Assembly (NCBI GenBank): GCA_009760855.2
Contig: WPIO01000008.1
Coordinates: 2,341,001 to 2,405,000 of the forward strand
DNA: 64,000 nt
Source: Cristatella mucedo
Taxonomy: Eukaryota; Bryozoa; Phylactolaemata; Cristatellidae
Reading direction: 5' to 3'
Below the pieces are notes generated by a model, which was not told the origin of the DNA, ran no database searches, and saw only the letters and a list, made by a program, of their open reading frames with translations. Positions 21,874-32,670 of the stretch are shown piece after piece. The position numbers and the translations under genes were made by a program. Within the stretch, counting starts at the first letter, position 1. Each line of letters begins with the position of its first letter.

Positions 21874-22977
21874 GTTAGCTCCATTACCTAACCCTGGCTG
21901 CTGCTCTTGTAGTAAATAGGAGTCGTGTGGGTGGGCAGGCTGGGGGGTGTGGGGAGCTGCAGCTCTGGCTGTGTGGTCGAACTCAAGAGTCGGCTGCTTG
22001 CATGCACTCAGCAGTGGTGACAGAGCCCAGAGCTCTGGGCCGCCTCTGCCAAGATTTGTGCTGCCGATCGCAACTGCCGTGGCTTTGGTTGTTTCGTGCC
22101 TCAATCTTTTTGGTAGCCGTGGCCACCGAACCGTCGCAGAATGGGGGGGGGGCCGATTAGGAAAATGCTTGGCATCTCCTCCCTCTTGCTGCCAGCAGCT
22201 ACCTCTTCCTGTCTTGAGCGGCCTGGCGGGCTGGTAGTCGACTGCCTGGGTGGATTGCTGGGAGGGAGGGAGGAAGCCTCCATCTACTGTTCTGGCACAT
22301 TTTGCCTTGGAGTTTAACTGGGCAAATTAGGAGCTGCTGGGACGATCTGGGCACAGGCCGACTGACTTCCTGGTACACCACCCTGGTCTGACCATCCTCT
22401 TCCTGGTGGGCAGGGGGGGCAGGCCCACACGCAGGGCTTCTTGCTTGGCCTCGGCAAACTGCCGAGTGCAGTAAGCCCTTACCTCTCTTGGTCGAAAGGA
22501 AAGAAAACTGACTGCTCAACCGTCGGCCCTTTCTTCTTGCTCAAAGGCATAATTGAGGCTGCTGTGGAAGGGGTGACTAGGAGTTTTGTTCGCTCATTAG
22601 CTTTACGTAGCTCATACTATATTCATCGGCCGGTGAAATGCTGGACCGCTGTTATACTGCATGTATACAGCCGTCCTGCTTCAGTCTTTGGTGCGTATGT
22701 CACCAACACGGGGATGCAGTCCACGACCGATATTGTTGTTGAACTAGCTACAAGTCCTACGTCAATGCAATGAAATGTCAGATATGTGTATATATGTTAA
22801 TGGGCCATCGGTTATCCGGGCCGGCCCTTAAAGTATAGGGTGCCTCAGGATAATATATATAGGATCCTAGGCCCTCTTTTTTTTCATTATCCACACTCTC
22901 CCTCTGGCCTATGTTATCGCCGAATACAATGCTATGCTTTCATTTTTACTCCACTTGCACTCAGCTCTACCCTTGTC

Positions 22978-23160
22978 CTCCGACCCTTGTCAGCCTTGCT
23001 CGGGATCTGACATTTGTACTCTGGTGGCTACTAACTTCCTAAAGCTTACTGACGATAAAACCAACCTAATAGTAATGGCCAAGCCTAGTGTCTTCCTAAA
23101 GTTGGAAGCCCTAACATTTAAAATTGGTCATGTATGGCTTTCGAGACGTCTGCCAGTAAT
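22978..23160 (+). mobile_element. LINE-A fragment (A8, first part)
   Basis: The plus strand reads VATNFLKLTDDKTNLIVMAK and VFLKLEALTFKIG, the region after the YADD block, then stops at the start of a CT microsatellite. Confidence 0.75.
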
Positions 23161-23166
23161 CAGGGT

Positions 23167-23167
<1 letters not shown>

Positions 23168-23250
<83 letters not shown>

Positions 23251-23275
23251 CTTCTCTCTCTCTCTCTCTCTCTCT

Positions 23276-23353
<78 letters not shown>

Positions 23354-23354
23354 G

Positions 23355-23389
<35 letters not shown>

Positions 23390-23398
23390 TCTCTTCCT
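23168..23398. repeat. (CT)n microsatellite, ~230 bp
   Basis: Near-pure CT with a few CC or TT interruptions, separating two decayed pieces of LINE-A. Confidence 0.97.
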
Positions 23399-23699
23399 GT
23401 CTGTCTCTGGTGACAGTCCTCTTCAGTACCTTATGTAGCAATACTGCTGCTGGTGCCTCTCTGGTGTCACTCAAGAAAGTTGCCACTCACTACTCGGTTC
23501 TCATTTGCTCTTTGGGATGAATCCACTTGCTTGCTATCCCTTTTCTGCCTTCGTAGTGGATAATTGACGTCTCTTGTACTTTAAAATATTCAGAACTACT
23601 TTTAGCTATTGCTTCAAAAGAATAGCAGTTTCAGTAGATGTAGTAGTCGTATTAGTAGCACTTCACCACTAAATATTCCTCAAAACGGCTTGTCATTGG

Positions 23700-23925
23700 A
23701 TAAGCACACTGCCTCTGCTGTCGAGTCGGCCTACTTTCAGCTGAGGAGCTAGACAAAATCGTGGCCTGCATAGACCAGAGTATGACAGCCAAAGAGTTCA
23801 TACGTGTGTGACATCGTCTCTAGATTACTTCAACTCCTCTGTAATTATGACTACTGGCCTGTGCCATTTCTTTGTCTGAAACTGGTGCAAAACTCACCAG
23901 CTCGGTTGGTCTGACGTCAACTGCA
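23700..23925 (+). mobile_element. LINE-A fragment (A8, second part), decayed
   Basis: Weak plus-strand remnants correspond to the SAYFQLHNIAKIRACLDKD to LVQNSAARL region. It is probably the continuation of the fragment before the CT tract, with internal loss. Confidence 0.5.
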
Positions 23926-23931
23926 TAGCTA

Positions 23932-24697
23932 TAATAATAATAATAATAATAATGCACTTGATAAAGTGCCCTCAGAGAACTCAATCTCTCTCTCTAGGCG
24001 CTTGACATTTGCTGCAAAGGGAAATGCAATTGAATGGTGAGTAAAATCATGCTTGACAAATAAACAAAATGAATAACATGGTTAGGGGTGACATGCACAG
24101 GGTCAGCATGCAAATGTGGTTAGTGGCAGCATGCACAGTGTTAGCACGCATAAGCACATGAATGATGAATCACAGGGACCCACTAAATGCTGTCCTAAAT
24201 AGGTGTGTTTTTAAATTCTTTTTAAATGTGGTCAGGTCAGGGGATGTTCTGACGAAGGTCGGGAGGGAGTTCCAGGCTTTGGGAGCATACGAACTAAATG
24301 CACGGTCTCCAAAGGATTTGAGGTTTGTACGGGGTATTTGTAGACTGTTGGATTGCGAAAAGCGGGTGGTACGATGCTTGGCCTGATGGGGAAGTATATC
24401 TGAGAGATAGGCTGGAGCCAAAGAATGAAAGGACCTAAAAGTGAGCGACAAAACCGTGAAGTCGATCCGTTGCTTGACTTGTAGCCAGTGCAGGTCGGCA
24501 AGAAGTGGAGTAATGTGGCAACTGCGATGCTCACGACAGACAAGCCTAGCTGCGGAGTTTTGCAGCAGCTGCAATCGCCTGATCGCACATGCCGGTAGGC
24601 CAGCGAGCAGTGAATTGCAGAAGTCGAGACGGGATGTCACGAATGCATGGACCAACTTGGACGTGGTATCCTTATCTAAACAAGCCCGAATTTTAGC
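23932..24697 (-). mobile_element. LINE-A fragment (A9)
   Basis: This minus-strand copy is open over 177 codons (24170-24703), from [18 protein letters not shown] to the family end FRTAFSGSL, with an intact 3' UTR, hairpin and AAT tail. It is 5'-truncated. Little decay suggests it is fairly young. Confidence 0.9.
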
Positions 24698-24852
24698 TGC
24701 CACATCACATCACCACTTCTGCCTGCGCTTTGTTCACTCTATCTCAGGTATCGAATCGACTTGAAGATCGCCTGTCTGGCTTCACTCCAGCCTACCTATC
24801 CGATCTCCTTGCTCCTACAGTCACGTGCTCTTGCACTACCGCTCCTCGGCTT

Positions 24853-25768
24853 TAATAATAATAATATTAATATATTTGATATAGCATCCTCAGAGAACTC
24901 AATCTCTTTCTAGGCACTTTACACTTGCTGCAAAGGAAGCGCGATCGAATGGTTAGTGGTAGCATGCTCAATAAACAACAAGAATAGCTTGATTAGGGGT
25001 GACATGCACAAGGTCAGCGTGCAAGTATGGTTTGTGGCAGCATGCACACATAAAGGACGAATCACAGGGATCCACTAAATGCTGTGATAAGTAGACATTT
25101 TTAGTTTTTTTTTAATGTGGTCAATTCGGGAGTAGGTCTGATAGGTAGGCTCTAGGCAAAGAATGAAGGAACCTAAAACAAAACCTTGAAGTCGATGCGT
25201 CGCTTGACAGGGAGCCAGTGCAGGTCGGCGAGAAGTGATGTGATGTGGCAACACTTACTACACGCAAGCCTAGCTGCAGAGTTTTGCACCAGCTGTAAGC
25301 GCCTGAGCGCACAGGCCGGTAGACTAGCAAGCAGTGAGTTACAGAAGTCAAGATGGGATGTCACAAATGCATGGTCCAATTTAGATGTAGTATCCATGTC
25401 TAAACAAGCCCTAATTTTAGCAATGTTCTGTAGCTAAAAGTTGGCAGACTTGACTGTGGAGCTGATATGGTCGTCTAATGAAAGATCACTTTGGAAAATG
25501 ACACCTAGATTGTGTGCATATTCAACAGGAGATATGCTGGCAGAGCCGATTTTGAGTGTCAGACTTTCTAATTTCTGAATCACACATGGTTTGTCCATAA
25601 CTAATAAGTTGGTTGTATCATCATTCAATTTACATAATTATTCAATAATCCATGTGTGGATGTCTTCTATGCATGCAGCAAGGGAGTTGAGAGAATTCGA
25701 CGTGCTCGGAGGCTGGGAGGGATCAAGGCAAAGGTACAACTGAGTGTCATCTGCATAGAAGTGAGGGC
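24853..25768 (-). mobile_element. LINE-A fragment (A10), decayed subfamily
   Basis: The minus-strand remnants reach back to the region encoding the AD of YADD and then the C-terminal domain. It shares the diagnostic tail form gatatagca(t/c)cctcag with the copies at 50309 and 62862, so these three look like one older subfamily. Confidence 0.85.
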
Positions 25769-26208
25769 CTCCAGTCTTCTCACTGTTTCTTACTTTTAGA
25801 TTTAATCAATTGGTGATTGTAACTTCAGTTCGAATATACTCGTAGTCCGGAACTCCCCTACAGCTTCCATCACCACTTGCACTGTCCTTTCATCATATCA
25901 TTTCAGTCTAAGCCTTGAGCTCATCTGTTCTACTCTGCTTTCCCTGCGAACCAGTGAACTCGTCTTTTTTATTCTTACTTTAGATTCTTACTTTTGAATG
26001 AAAAACGGTCAGGAAGAAGCAATTTCCCACCTGTGCAACTGCAACTGTCAAATATGTCTGTGGAGGCTTGTGAATTCCTAATGCCCAGTGAGAAGCAAAA
26101 CTGTGAAAAATGATGCCTTTGTTAGAAAGTGGTGACAATAGGGCACCTGTTGTCGGAGTATGGTTAGTTCCAATGGATATAAGCTTCCAATGACTGCTAA
26201 AATACGAT

Positions 26209-26251
26209 CTCTCTCTCTATCTATCTATCTATCTACCTATCTATCTATCTC
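26209..26251. repeat. (CTAT)n microsatellite
   Basis: About ten tetranucleotide units with one CTAC variant. Confidence 0.93.
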
Positions 26252-26599
26252 TGTATGTAATGGCTGGATTTCTTATTTGGAAAATGCAAGTCAAATCGGC
26301 CGCCACTGTCAAGTGATACTTCTTTTTCAGCCTCCGCCACACTTGACAGGTTTAGCATGATGCGGGAGAATATTATTGGGATTCAAATGCCCTACATTAG
26401 CAAGGTACCGCTACAGGCAGTGTTTTGATCAAAGTTCTTTATGTGAGGGCACAAGCCGGTTTGCTATGTCTAGGGCTGACATTGGTCGGCATGGCTTCAA
26501 AGACCATGCATACTTTTGAGACGATTCTGAAAGTGCTGCATTTGTCGTTGGCCTCCTTTGCACAGCGATCCCAACCTAGGTATCGTCAAGCAACAACCC

Positions 26600-26728
26600 T
26601 GGTTTGGCCCAGGGATTAGGAGGTTTTCCTTTGACGACCGAGGTCATGGGCTTGAGCCCTGAGGCATATGTGAAGCGCCTGGATAGGGATTGAGTTCTCT
26701 TAGGGAGCTATATACAAATGAATAGTTA
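26600..26728 (+). mobile_element. SINE-II copy
   Basis: The diverged head GGCCCAGGGATTAGGAGG is followed by the B-box region gggcttgagccc and the tail agcgcctggatagggattgag ... gagctatatacaaatgaat. Confidence 0.8.
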
Positions 26729-26743
26729 GCCAATTAGTGTGTG

Positions 26744-26815
26744 TTTGCAGCAATTGTAAAGCGCCTAGAAAGAGATTGAGTTCTCTGAGGGCGCTTTATG
26801 AAATGTATTATTATC
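26744..26815 (+). mobile_element. LINE-A 3' tail (A11)
   Basis: Only the terminal hairpin (aagcgcctagaaagagattg ... gagggcgcttta) and an ATTATTAT tail remain, 16 bp after the SINE-II. Confidence 0.8.
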
Positions 26816-27606
26816 ACGCATCAATGTATCATCATTATTATCATTATGTCCTTAAGAGTAAATAGCCCCTGGAGAGCTTGACTTGTTTAACTCAGCGTCT
26901 GGATAACTTCATGCACAATTAACTATAACCCAACCAATTTGGAATAAGTATGGTTGCAAAATTTTCTTTTTGAAGGCCTGCTTAAACTCCTACTATTATA
27001 GTTGCGAAATTCAAACAGTTGATTTTCATTGATATATCAATCGTTGATTTTCAGCCAGCGATTTGGGCAATCTGAGGCCGAGTTGTGAATCTCGAAGTCA
27101 AAACTGTGCAAAGTCCCAGCCCATGTCAGTGCTAAGTCCAGTGTAAGTCACCAAAAAGTAGTCTTGCGACTCCCACTATGCATTGCTGAGGTCCCATCGT
27201 ATAGACTCCATCGTAGTCGTAGCCGGCTCTTTCAGGTTTCTTTGGCTGTATGGCTGCAAGCAGACGTCATCTATTGGTTTTCTGAAGGCTATGTCCTCCT
27301 TGGTCAAATCGATTTTGTGTTTGTCATCTCTTCTGTGTGGCATGGTCAGTCACGTGACCGGCCGAGGCACAGCCACGGAATGCATCGGATAATGCAGACT
27401 AAGATCCAGGCTAGTAAATCGGAGTATCCTAGTTCCAACGGAGCCCCAGACGTGGAGTCCTACTTTTTGATCGTTTGATGTTTGGTGGAGAGGTTCGTCC
27501 CCCTTCATGAAGGCCTGCTGCAATCAGCCCGCCGTGCTCCGCAAAGGGCGCACAATCGCCGGTTTGAGCTGCTCGGCTCCGGTGCTTGCGGACGGTTTCG
27601 TTTCAG

Positions 27607-27830
27607 AGCTGGGAGAGACGCTGGTTCGTGTTTGGCACGTTGGGCAGCTATCCATACCTCGAGTGCTACACCGATTCGCAGGCCGTGTTGACGGGGTCAA
27701 CGCTCGACTTCATAGATCTTAGCAATTGCCAGCAGATCGTCACCAAGATGATCACCGTCGATGGCCGTCACCCACACTGCTTCAACCTGATACTCAGCGA
27801 TCGCATCCTGTGCCTGGCAGCCGACAGCAG
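27607..27830 (+). CDS. PH/PDZ docking protein, exon 2 (PH core)
   Basis: The acceptor gtttcag is followed in phase 0 by SWERRWFVFGTL, the W-x-x-R-W-F-V-F core of a PH domain. LECYTDSQAV, FIDLSNCQQIV, HCFNLILSDRILCLAADS then follow. The exon ends at AG/gtgggt in phase 2. The IDLS-C block and the LAAD segment resemble docking-protein PH domains of the Gab and Dok families as I remember them. Strand order and spacing are complete: exons 1 to 3 make one PH domain of about 115 residues. Confidence 0.88.
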
Positions 27831-27914
27831 GTGGGTCGACCGTGAGAGCTGTCTGTGCCTACCATTTGCGGTTCGGGCATCGACTTTTGAGAGCTGCCTT
27901 TCGCTGCTGCCAAC

Positions 27915-28470
27915 TGTATGTAATGCAGTGCAATGTACCTCCGACTGTAACTCGACAAAGCCACCAGGAGTGAGTGCGTGTTATGGAGGAGAGTTTTCTA
28001 TTGGACTCAAAGCCGGTGCAGCTTTCGGCACATATGCTGGACCCGACAGATTTAATCTCATGCAATAAAGAGAATGGGAGAAGCAGAGCATTTGAATCAG
28101 CAGGGCATTTGAGGTAGTGATTTTTAGCTTGGAAGTCGCAGCTCGGGGCGGCTGGAAAACATCAGAAAGACGGTCAGTAGCAGTAGAGTTGATGTCGTTG
28201 TTAGAGAATTGTGGAAGTGAGGTTCACCATCTAGGACCTGCAGACCAAAAGATTATGTTGCCTTTGGTCTGTAAGTGAAAGAATGGGTCAGCTAATGTAG
28301 TGTTCATGGATGACCCAGGGCACGAGGAGGCTGAAAGCGGTGCAGCAGTTCAGCTAGATATGAAGGCACCATGCCATAGCAGGTCTTGTGTGTCAGGAGT
28401 AAATATTTTGCTCTGAATTCGCTGATCAACTGAGAGCCATCACGGCCCCTTCAGTAAAGGAGCCAAGTGG
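27915..28470 (-). mobile_element. LINE-B fragment (B3), 3' end
   Basis: The minus strand carries the C-terminal domain remnants and the LINE-B 3' UTR (TTACAGTCGGAGGTACATTG), ending in a short pentamer-like tail (cattacatac). It lies antisense in intron 2 of the PH/PDZ gene. Confidence 0.75.
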
Positions 28471-28740
28471 CTAATTTCATCACCCTAGTCCCATTCGCCC
28501 CAGGATGTTGTTAGATATATTCAGCCTTCCAGAAACACTTATGATTGTAGATGCTTTTTCGTTGATTCGGACTCGTGATCTTTGTGGCGAATTTGCAGCT
28601 ATGATGTGTTGGCCGATCGGTACATAGGCTGGTCTTTCGATGGCAGTTGTTATAATTTCCCCTCCAAATTAGCATGCCTGCTTTTTTGTTTTTGCAGTTT
28701 GCTGAGCTGTCTGTGCTCACTCTCTGTGTGGGAGAGAGAT

Positions 28741-28935
28741 TGGTGAGCCGTAATGGCTCACTAGGTAAGGCGGTTGCTTTTCACGACCTCGGCCCCGAGG
28801 TCGTGGGTTCGAATCCTGTGGTGGGCGATCCTTTATCGCCGCTTCAAGCGGTTGTGATAGCCGTCAAGGCTCTTCTGTCGCTATACAAAAAGAGGCTGTT
28901 AAATCAGCTTGTATTTATTTTATTTATTTATTTAG
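28741..28935 (+). mobile_element. SINE-I, best-preserved copy
   Basis: The A box TGGCTCACTAGG (28754-28765) and B box GGTTCGAATCC (28806-28816) have tRNA-like spacing. They are followed by the body (gcgatcctttatcgcc), ctcttctgtcgctatacaaa, the terminus aggctgttaaatcagc and a TATTTATTT-type tail. It is not a tRNA gene: no acceptor stem closes, and the same body follows every copy. Confidence 0.9.
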
Positions 28936-29506
28936 ATGTAGCATTCGATTAGACGATTTGAATGTTGAGCCTATACTGTAGGCTCATTGCTTGGCGGTCA
29001 GTGTTAAACAAGCTTGCCTCGTATTGTAAGCTATCTCATGAAGAATGCATATCCTTTCGTCCTCTTCTTCGTTAGAGGGTTTAGGAAGGTTGATTTGCAT
29101 CTGTCGTTTTATATCCTACTCCTTTCCATGTCTGCAATGCCCCACAAGGGAGTCTTTCTTTTAGGCTGTTTGCCTTGGCCCGGGAGAGAGCTGTTGCGTA
29201 GTCACATTCTGCCTACCACCTTAGCAACTAGCAGGGTTGGGCTCGTAAAAAGAGGAAATGTTGGTTGCATATTAGATAAATTTAACCATCGAATCTGCGA
29301 TAGGTCGATGTTACTTATACTCATTTACAAAATGCCAAAGGGAGAGTTGGCATGATTTGGGGTCACCGGTGCAATTACAGATTAGTGGTGTGCATGGACA
29401 TATTGTGCTTATACGTTGTAAAAGCCTGCATGTCCAAGACTGCACTTGACGTGCTAGGAAAAATATTTCCATGGAAGGCATGTACAGATTGCTGGCAGGC
29501 TGCACA

Positions 29507-29509
<3 letters not shown>

Positions 29510-29583
<74 letters not shown>
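29510..29583. repeat. (CT)n microsatellite
   Basis: A pure CT run of about 37 units in intron 2 of the PH/PDZ gene. Confidence 0.97.
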
Positions 29584-29587
<4 letters not shown>

Positions 29588-30008
29588 ACTCCCTCTCTGC
29601 CTCTTTCTCCTGCTTTCTAGACATTAGGCTGCCATACTTGGGAAGCTGTCTTTAGCAACTGCTTATACATATCGCACTTGGCACTGCTGTAAATGGCTCA
29701 CTGTGTCGCTTTTTCTGCAACACTTTGATCAGTTGTCAATGTATCTTGGCTTGCTTGCTTGCCCCTAGCTGTATTGCATCGTGACTTCAGGTTGCACCTT
29801 TAGTATAGACTTGGTGCAAGCATTTGTGTGTGCCACTTTGTTTCTTCCTGTACTATCGGGTCGCTTAGAATTGTTCGAGTGTCGTGCTATGTCAAATCTG
29901 CAGCAGTAACTGATCGTCCCGACTATGCTAAATTTGTTTTAAGCTTGGCCAACAGTTAGATCCGTGGAGAGTGAGTGATACAAGCACTACGCTTCTTGCA
30001 TTTTTCAG

Positions 30009-30072
30009 AAATGAAATGGTTGCTTGGTGCAAGACCTTGCAAAAGAAACTTGAGGAGCTTGGCTGTTTTACG
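30009..30072 (+). CDS. PH/PDZ docking protein, exon 3 (C-terminal PH helix)
   Basis: A tttttcag acceptor supplies A, which completes AG from exon 2 as Arg, and the exon reads NEMVAWCKTLQKKLEELGCFT. This is the C-terminal amphipathic helix of the PH domain with its near-invariant Trp. It ends at ACG/gtgagt in phase 0, a strong donor. The join gives LAADSRNEMVAWC, which is convincing both as a domain and by splice phase. Confidence 0.9.
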
Positions 30073-30274
30073 GTGAGTAGAAGGAAGCACTGGCTCGTTC
30101 CATTGTAGTGGAGCATATTTTGTGATTTTGTCAGCTCGCTTAGGCATCTAGAGGCTTGTGATTTTTTACGGACTCCATAACTGGGCTGGCCTTATGTCTC
30201 CTAGGAAAAACTCTGGTTCGTGTGGGCAAGTCTGAGGAAGTTACCTACGTAGCTCTGCAGTACCTTGTGTTTAT

Positions 30275-30287
30275 CTCTCTTTCTCTC

Positions 30288-30320
<33 letters not shown>

Positions 30321-30329
30321 CCTATCGAT

Positions 30330-30400
<71 letters not shown>

Positions 30401-30434
30401 GTCTCTCTCTCTCTCTCTCTCTCTTTCTGTGCGG

Positions 30435-30514
<80 letters not shown>

Positions 30515-30613
30515 CCCTCTCTGCCTCTCCCTCATAATCTCTTTATCTCTCAGCTCTCTCTCTCTCTATCTATCTTTCTCTCTCATATTCTCCTCTCTCT
30601 CTCTCTCTCGATC
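30275..30613. repeat. Compound CT / CTAT / CT microsatellite
   Basis: CT tracts flank a (CTAT)n core of about 19 units at 30327-30401, then a long CT run and mixed pyrimidine repeats. It lies about 200 bp after exon 3 in intron 3. Confidence 0.96.
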
Positions 30614-31066
30614 GATCGAAATCGCATACATGCAATGTATCAATACCCATATTGCAGCTCCTAGCCAATTGCTTTCGCCGTCTGAAGAGGCTCGATTGCA
30701 TTGTAGGATTTCGAGTGGCACACCCCCTCGTGATCACGGCATGCTAGCAGCACTCTCGAGTTTTGAAGAGTATGCGTACTTGTAAGCACTGCCTTGTTAA
30801 AGAATAAAGATCAATAAAGGGCTTCATTTTTAGGCTGCGCTATAAAAAAAGTCGTTTAGCCGTCGTGGCATTGCCGCATAATCGGGTAGTTCTCGGGTAA
30901 CCTCCTTAGTCTGGGAAGTTAAAAGAGCGATGGTGGCTCCGTGGTTACCAGGGAACACCCTGGTAATGTGCTCCATTAGGAAGGATTGCCGTGGTGGCAG
31001 CAAACAAGCAAGCTGCCTTTACGGCTCTTTTCTCACCGAGAGCTAGCTCCTTTGCATACACCGCAG

Positions 31067-31146
31067 GCACATTCCATGGCCGATGCTGTGCCTTCTAGTT
31101 CAAGGGCCCTGAAGCTAAGCTCACCAGCCTGGCACTCACCAATCAG
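31067..31146 (+). CDS. PH/PDZ docking protein, probable exon 4
   Basis: The acceptor tttgcatacaccgcag is followed in phase 0, matching the exit of exon 3. The exon reads AHSMADAVPSSSRALKLSSP and then AWHSPI, ending at AATCAG/gtgcct in phase 2. There is no domain; it would start the flexible region after the PH domain. Support comes from splice signals and phase fit on both sides (the next candidate at 31381 needs phase 2). No homology is visible, so confidence is moderate. Confidence 0.5.
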
Positions 31147-31380
31147 GTGCCTGGGGGGTGTGTCAGACTGCCTGAGAAAAACCGGAACGGTGGTATGACG
31201 TTGGGTCGGCTCCAGGCGGCCAGGCTGTCGGTCGCAGCAGCAGTAGCAGCAGCGGCAAGCTGCTGGCTCAGCTTCTGCAGCTGCCTCAGCCTCGAGATCG
31301 TCGTCGCTTGAGCATCTGGATGGGCTTCAGGCGCTCGCAAGAGCTGTGCGCTCGTGTCTGCTCGGCTGCTCCGAGTTTAG

Positions 31381-31652
31381 CCACTCGCAGGCGTGCCTCT
31401 CGCGGCCGACAACCGTCGGCGTTCGTGTGGCGCATCGTTTCAGGCGGCGCAAGAGAACGTTTACGAGGAGCACCAGCAGCTGTCGCGACTTCGACAAGTC
31501 GTTCGGCAAGAGGATCAGCAGCAGCAGCTCGGAGCCAGTGGTGCGATGCTGCGCCTCCTCCTCCGCAGGATGCAGCGACTGCTGCATCCTGTGGCACTGC
31601 GCGCTTGCTGCGAGCTGCGCGAGAGAGGGCGTAATCCGACCAATCGCATCGA
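31381..31652 (+). CDS. PH/PDZ docking protein, probable exon 5 (3' edge unresolved)
   Basis: After a pyrimidine-rich acceptor (ctgctccgagtttag), phase 2 from exon 4 gives Ser and then HSQACLSRPTTVGVRVAHRF, RRRKRTFTRSTSSCRDFDKS and FGKRISSSSSEP. The basic and Ser-rich sequence suits a disordered linker. The 3' boundary is uncertain. Exon 6 needs phase 1, and the phase-1 donors here (for example at 31652) are weak, while phase-0 donors at 31630 or near 31545 would need another small exon. Two other frames are also open over this segment; one, starting AAQENVYEEHQQL, would be reached from an acceptor at 31443. The frame choice is therefore provisional. Confidence 0.4.
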
Positions 31653-31720
31653 GTCACTGATTGTTGCCGTGCTGCCGGCTCTGGTGTTCGATCGCTTTTT
31701 TTGGCAAAGAGGAAAATAGA

Positions 31721-31723
<3 letters not shown>

Positions 31724-31752
<29 letters not shown>

Positions 31753-32260
31753 GCACTTGATAAAGCACCCCCAGAGAACTCGATCTCTCTCTAGGCGCTT
31801 TACATTTGCTGCAAAGGGAAATGCAATTGAATGGTGAGTAATATCATGCTTGATAAACAAACAAAATGAATAACATGGTTAGGGGTGACATGCACAGGGA
31901 CAGCATGCTAATGTGGTTAGTGGCAGCATGCACAGTGTCAGCACGCATAAGCACATCAAGGACGAATCACAGGGACCCACTAAATACTGTCCTAAATAGG
32001 TGTGTTTTTAAGTTCTTTTTAAATGTGGTCAGGTCAGGTCAGGGGATGTTCTGACGTAAGTCGGGAGGGAGTTCCAGGCTTTGGGAGCATACAACTAAAT
32101 GCACGGTCTCCAAAGGATTTGAGGTTTGTATGAGGTATTGGTATACTGTTGGATTCCGAAAAGCGGGTGGTACGATGCTTGGCCTGGTGGGGGAGTCGAT
32201 CTGAGAGATTGGCTGGAGCCAAAGAATGAAGTGACCTAAAAGTGAGCGACAAAACCTTGA
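31724..32260 (-). mobile_element. LINE-A fragment (A12)
   Basis: This minus-strand copy starts at the (AAT)n tail (about 10 units) and contains the hairpin, 3' UTR and the last ORF2 codons up to [12 protein letters not shown]. It is then replaced by GA-rich sequence. Confidence 0.88.
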
Positions 32261-32283
32261 TGGTGGAAGAAGAGGAGAAGAAG

Positions 32284-32286
<3 letters not shown>

Positions 32287-32319
<33 letters not shown>

Positions 32320-32376
32320 GAGAGAGAGTGAGAGAGAGAAGAATAAAGGAGACGAGAGAGACTGAGAGAGAGAGAG
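32287..32376. repeat. (GA)n microsatellite
   Basis: GA units with GT interruptions directly at the truncated 5' end of a LINE-A. Confidence 0.93.
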
Positions 32377-32670
32377 ATGCACAAGCACACACATTCGCCT
32401 CATTATCTAGTCATCATCCAGTCTTGCATGCATCCCTGCTTTCCGGCGGCCCTTGAGGTGACAACTTGAGAAATTCCTGCTCACGCCTTCTTCCGACTTC
32501 CGGCCACTAGTAGCCACTACTGGAGGACGGCACTCGAGCGCCGCTGCCGCCGCTTCGACCCGGCATGCTTGCGGAGGAAGTGATATCTGGTTCATCTGCT
32601 CATCTCCCAGCTGTTTGCTTGGCTTGCTTGTGTGCTCACGATTTGCTCATGCTTCGGGTGTGCATTGCAG

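Larger units (their letters stand above)
21874..27606 (+). other. Intron 1 of PH/PDZ gene
   Basis: A large intron of about 5.7 kb in consistent phase. It holds LINE-A fragments at 22978-23160, 23700-23925, 23932-24697, 24853-25768 and 26744-26815, a SINE-II at 26600-26728 and CT and CTAT microsatellites. The stretches 21874-22977 and 26816-27606 show nothing I can name. Confidence 0.7.

Noticed and set aside
23134-23520. Leu-Ser and Arg-Glu repeat frames
   Set aside because: Translations of CT/GA microsatellites; also at 29311-29627, 30222-30785 and 54867-55225.
28745-28820. tRNA gene candidate (A and B boxes with good spacing)
   Set aside because: The same head and a constant body recur at eight or more places, and no acceptor stem closes; it is the head of SINE-I. 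The same reasoning holds for SINE-II at 48389.
30205-30260. Candidate exon after tctcctag (TLVRVGKSEEVTYVALQ)
   Set aside because: It needs an incoming phase of 1, but exon 3 leaves phase 0; the phase-0 frame hits a stop after 15 codons.
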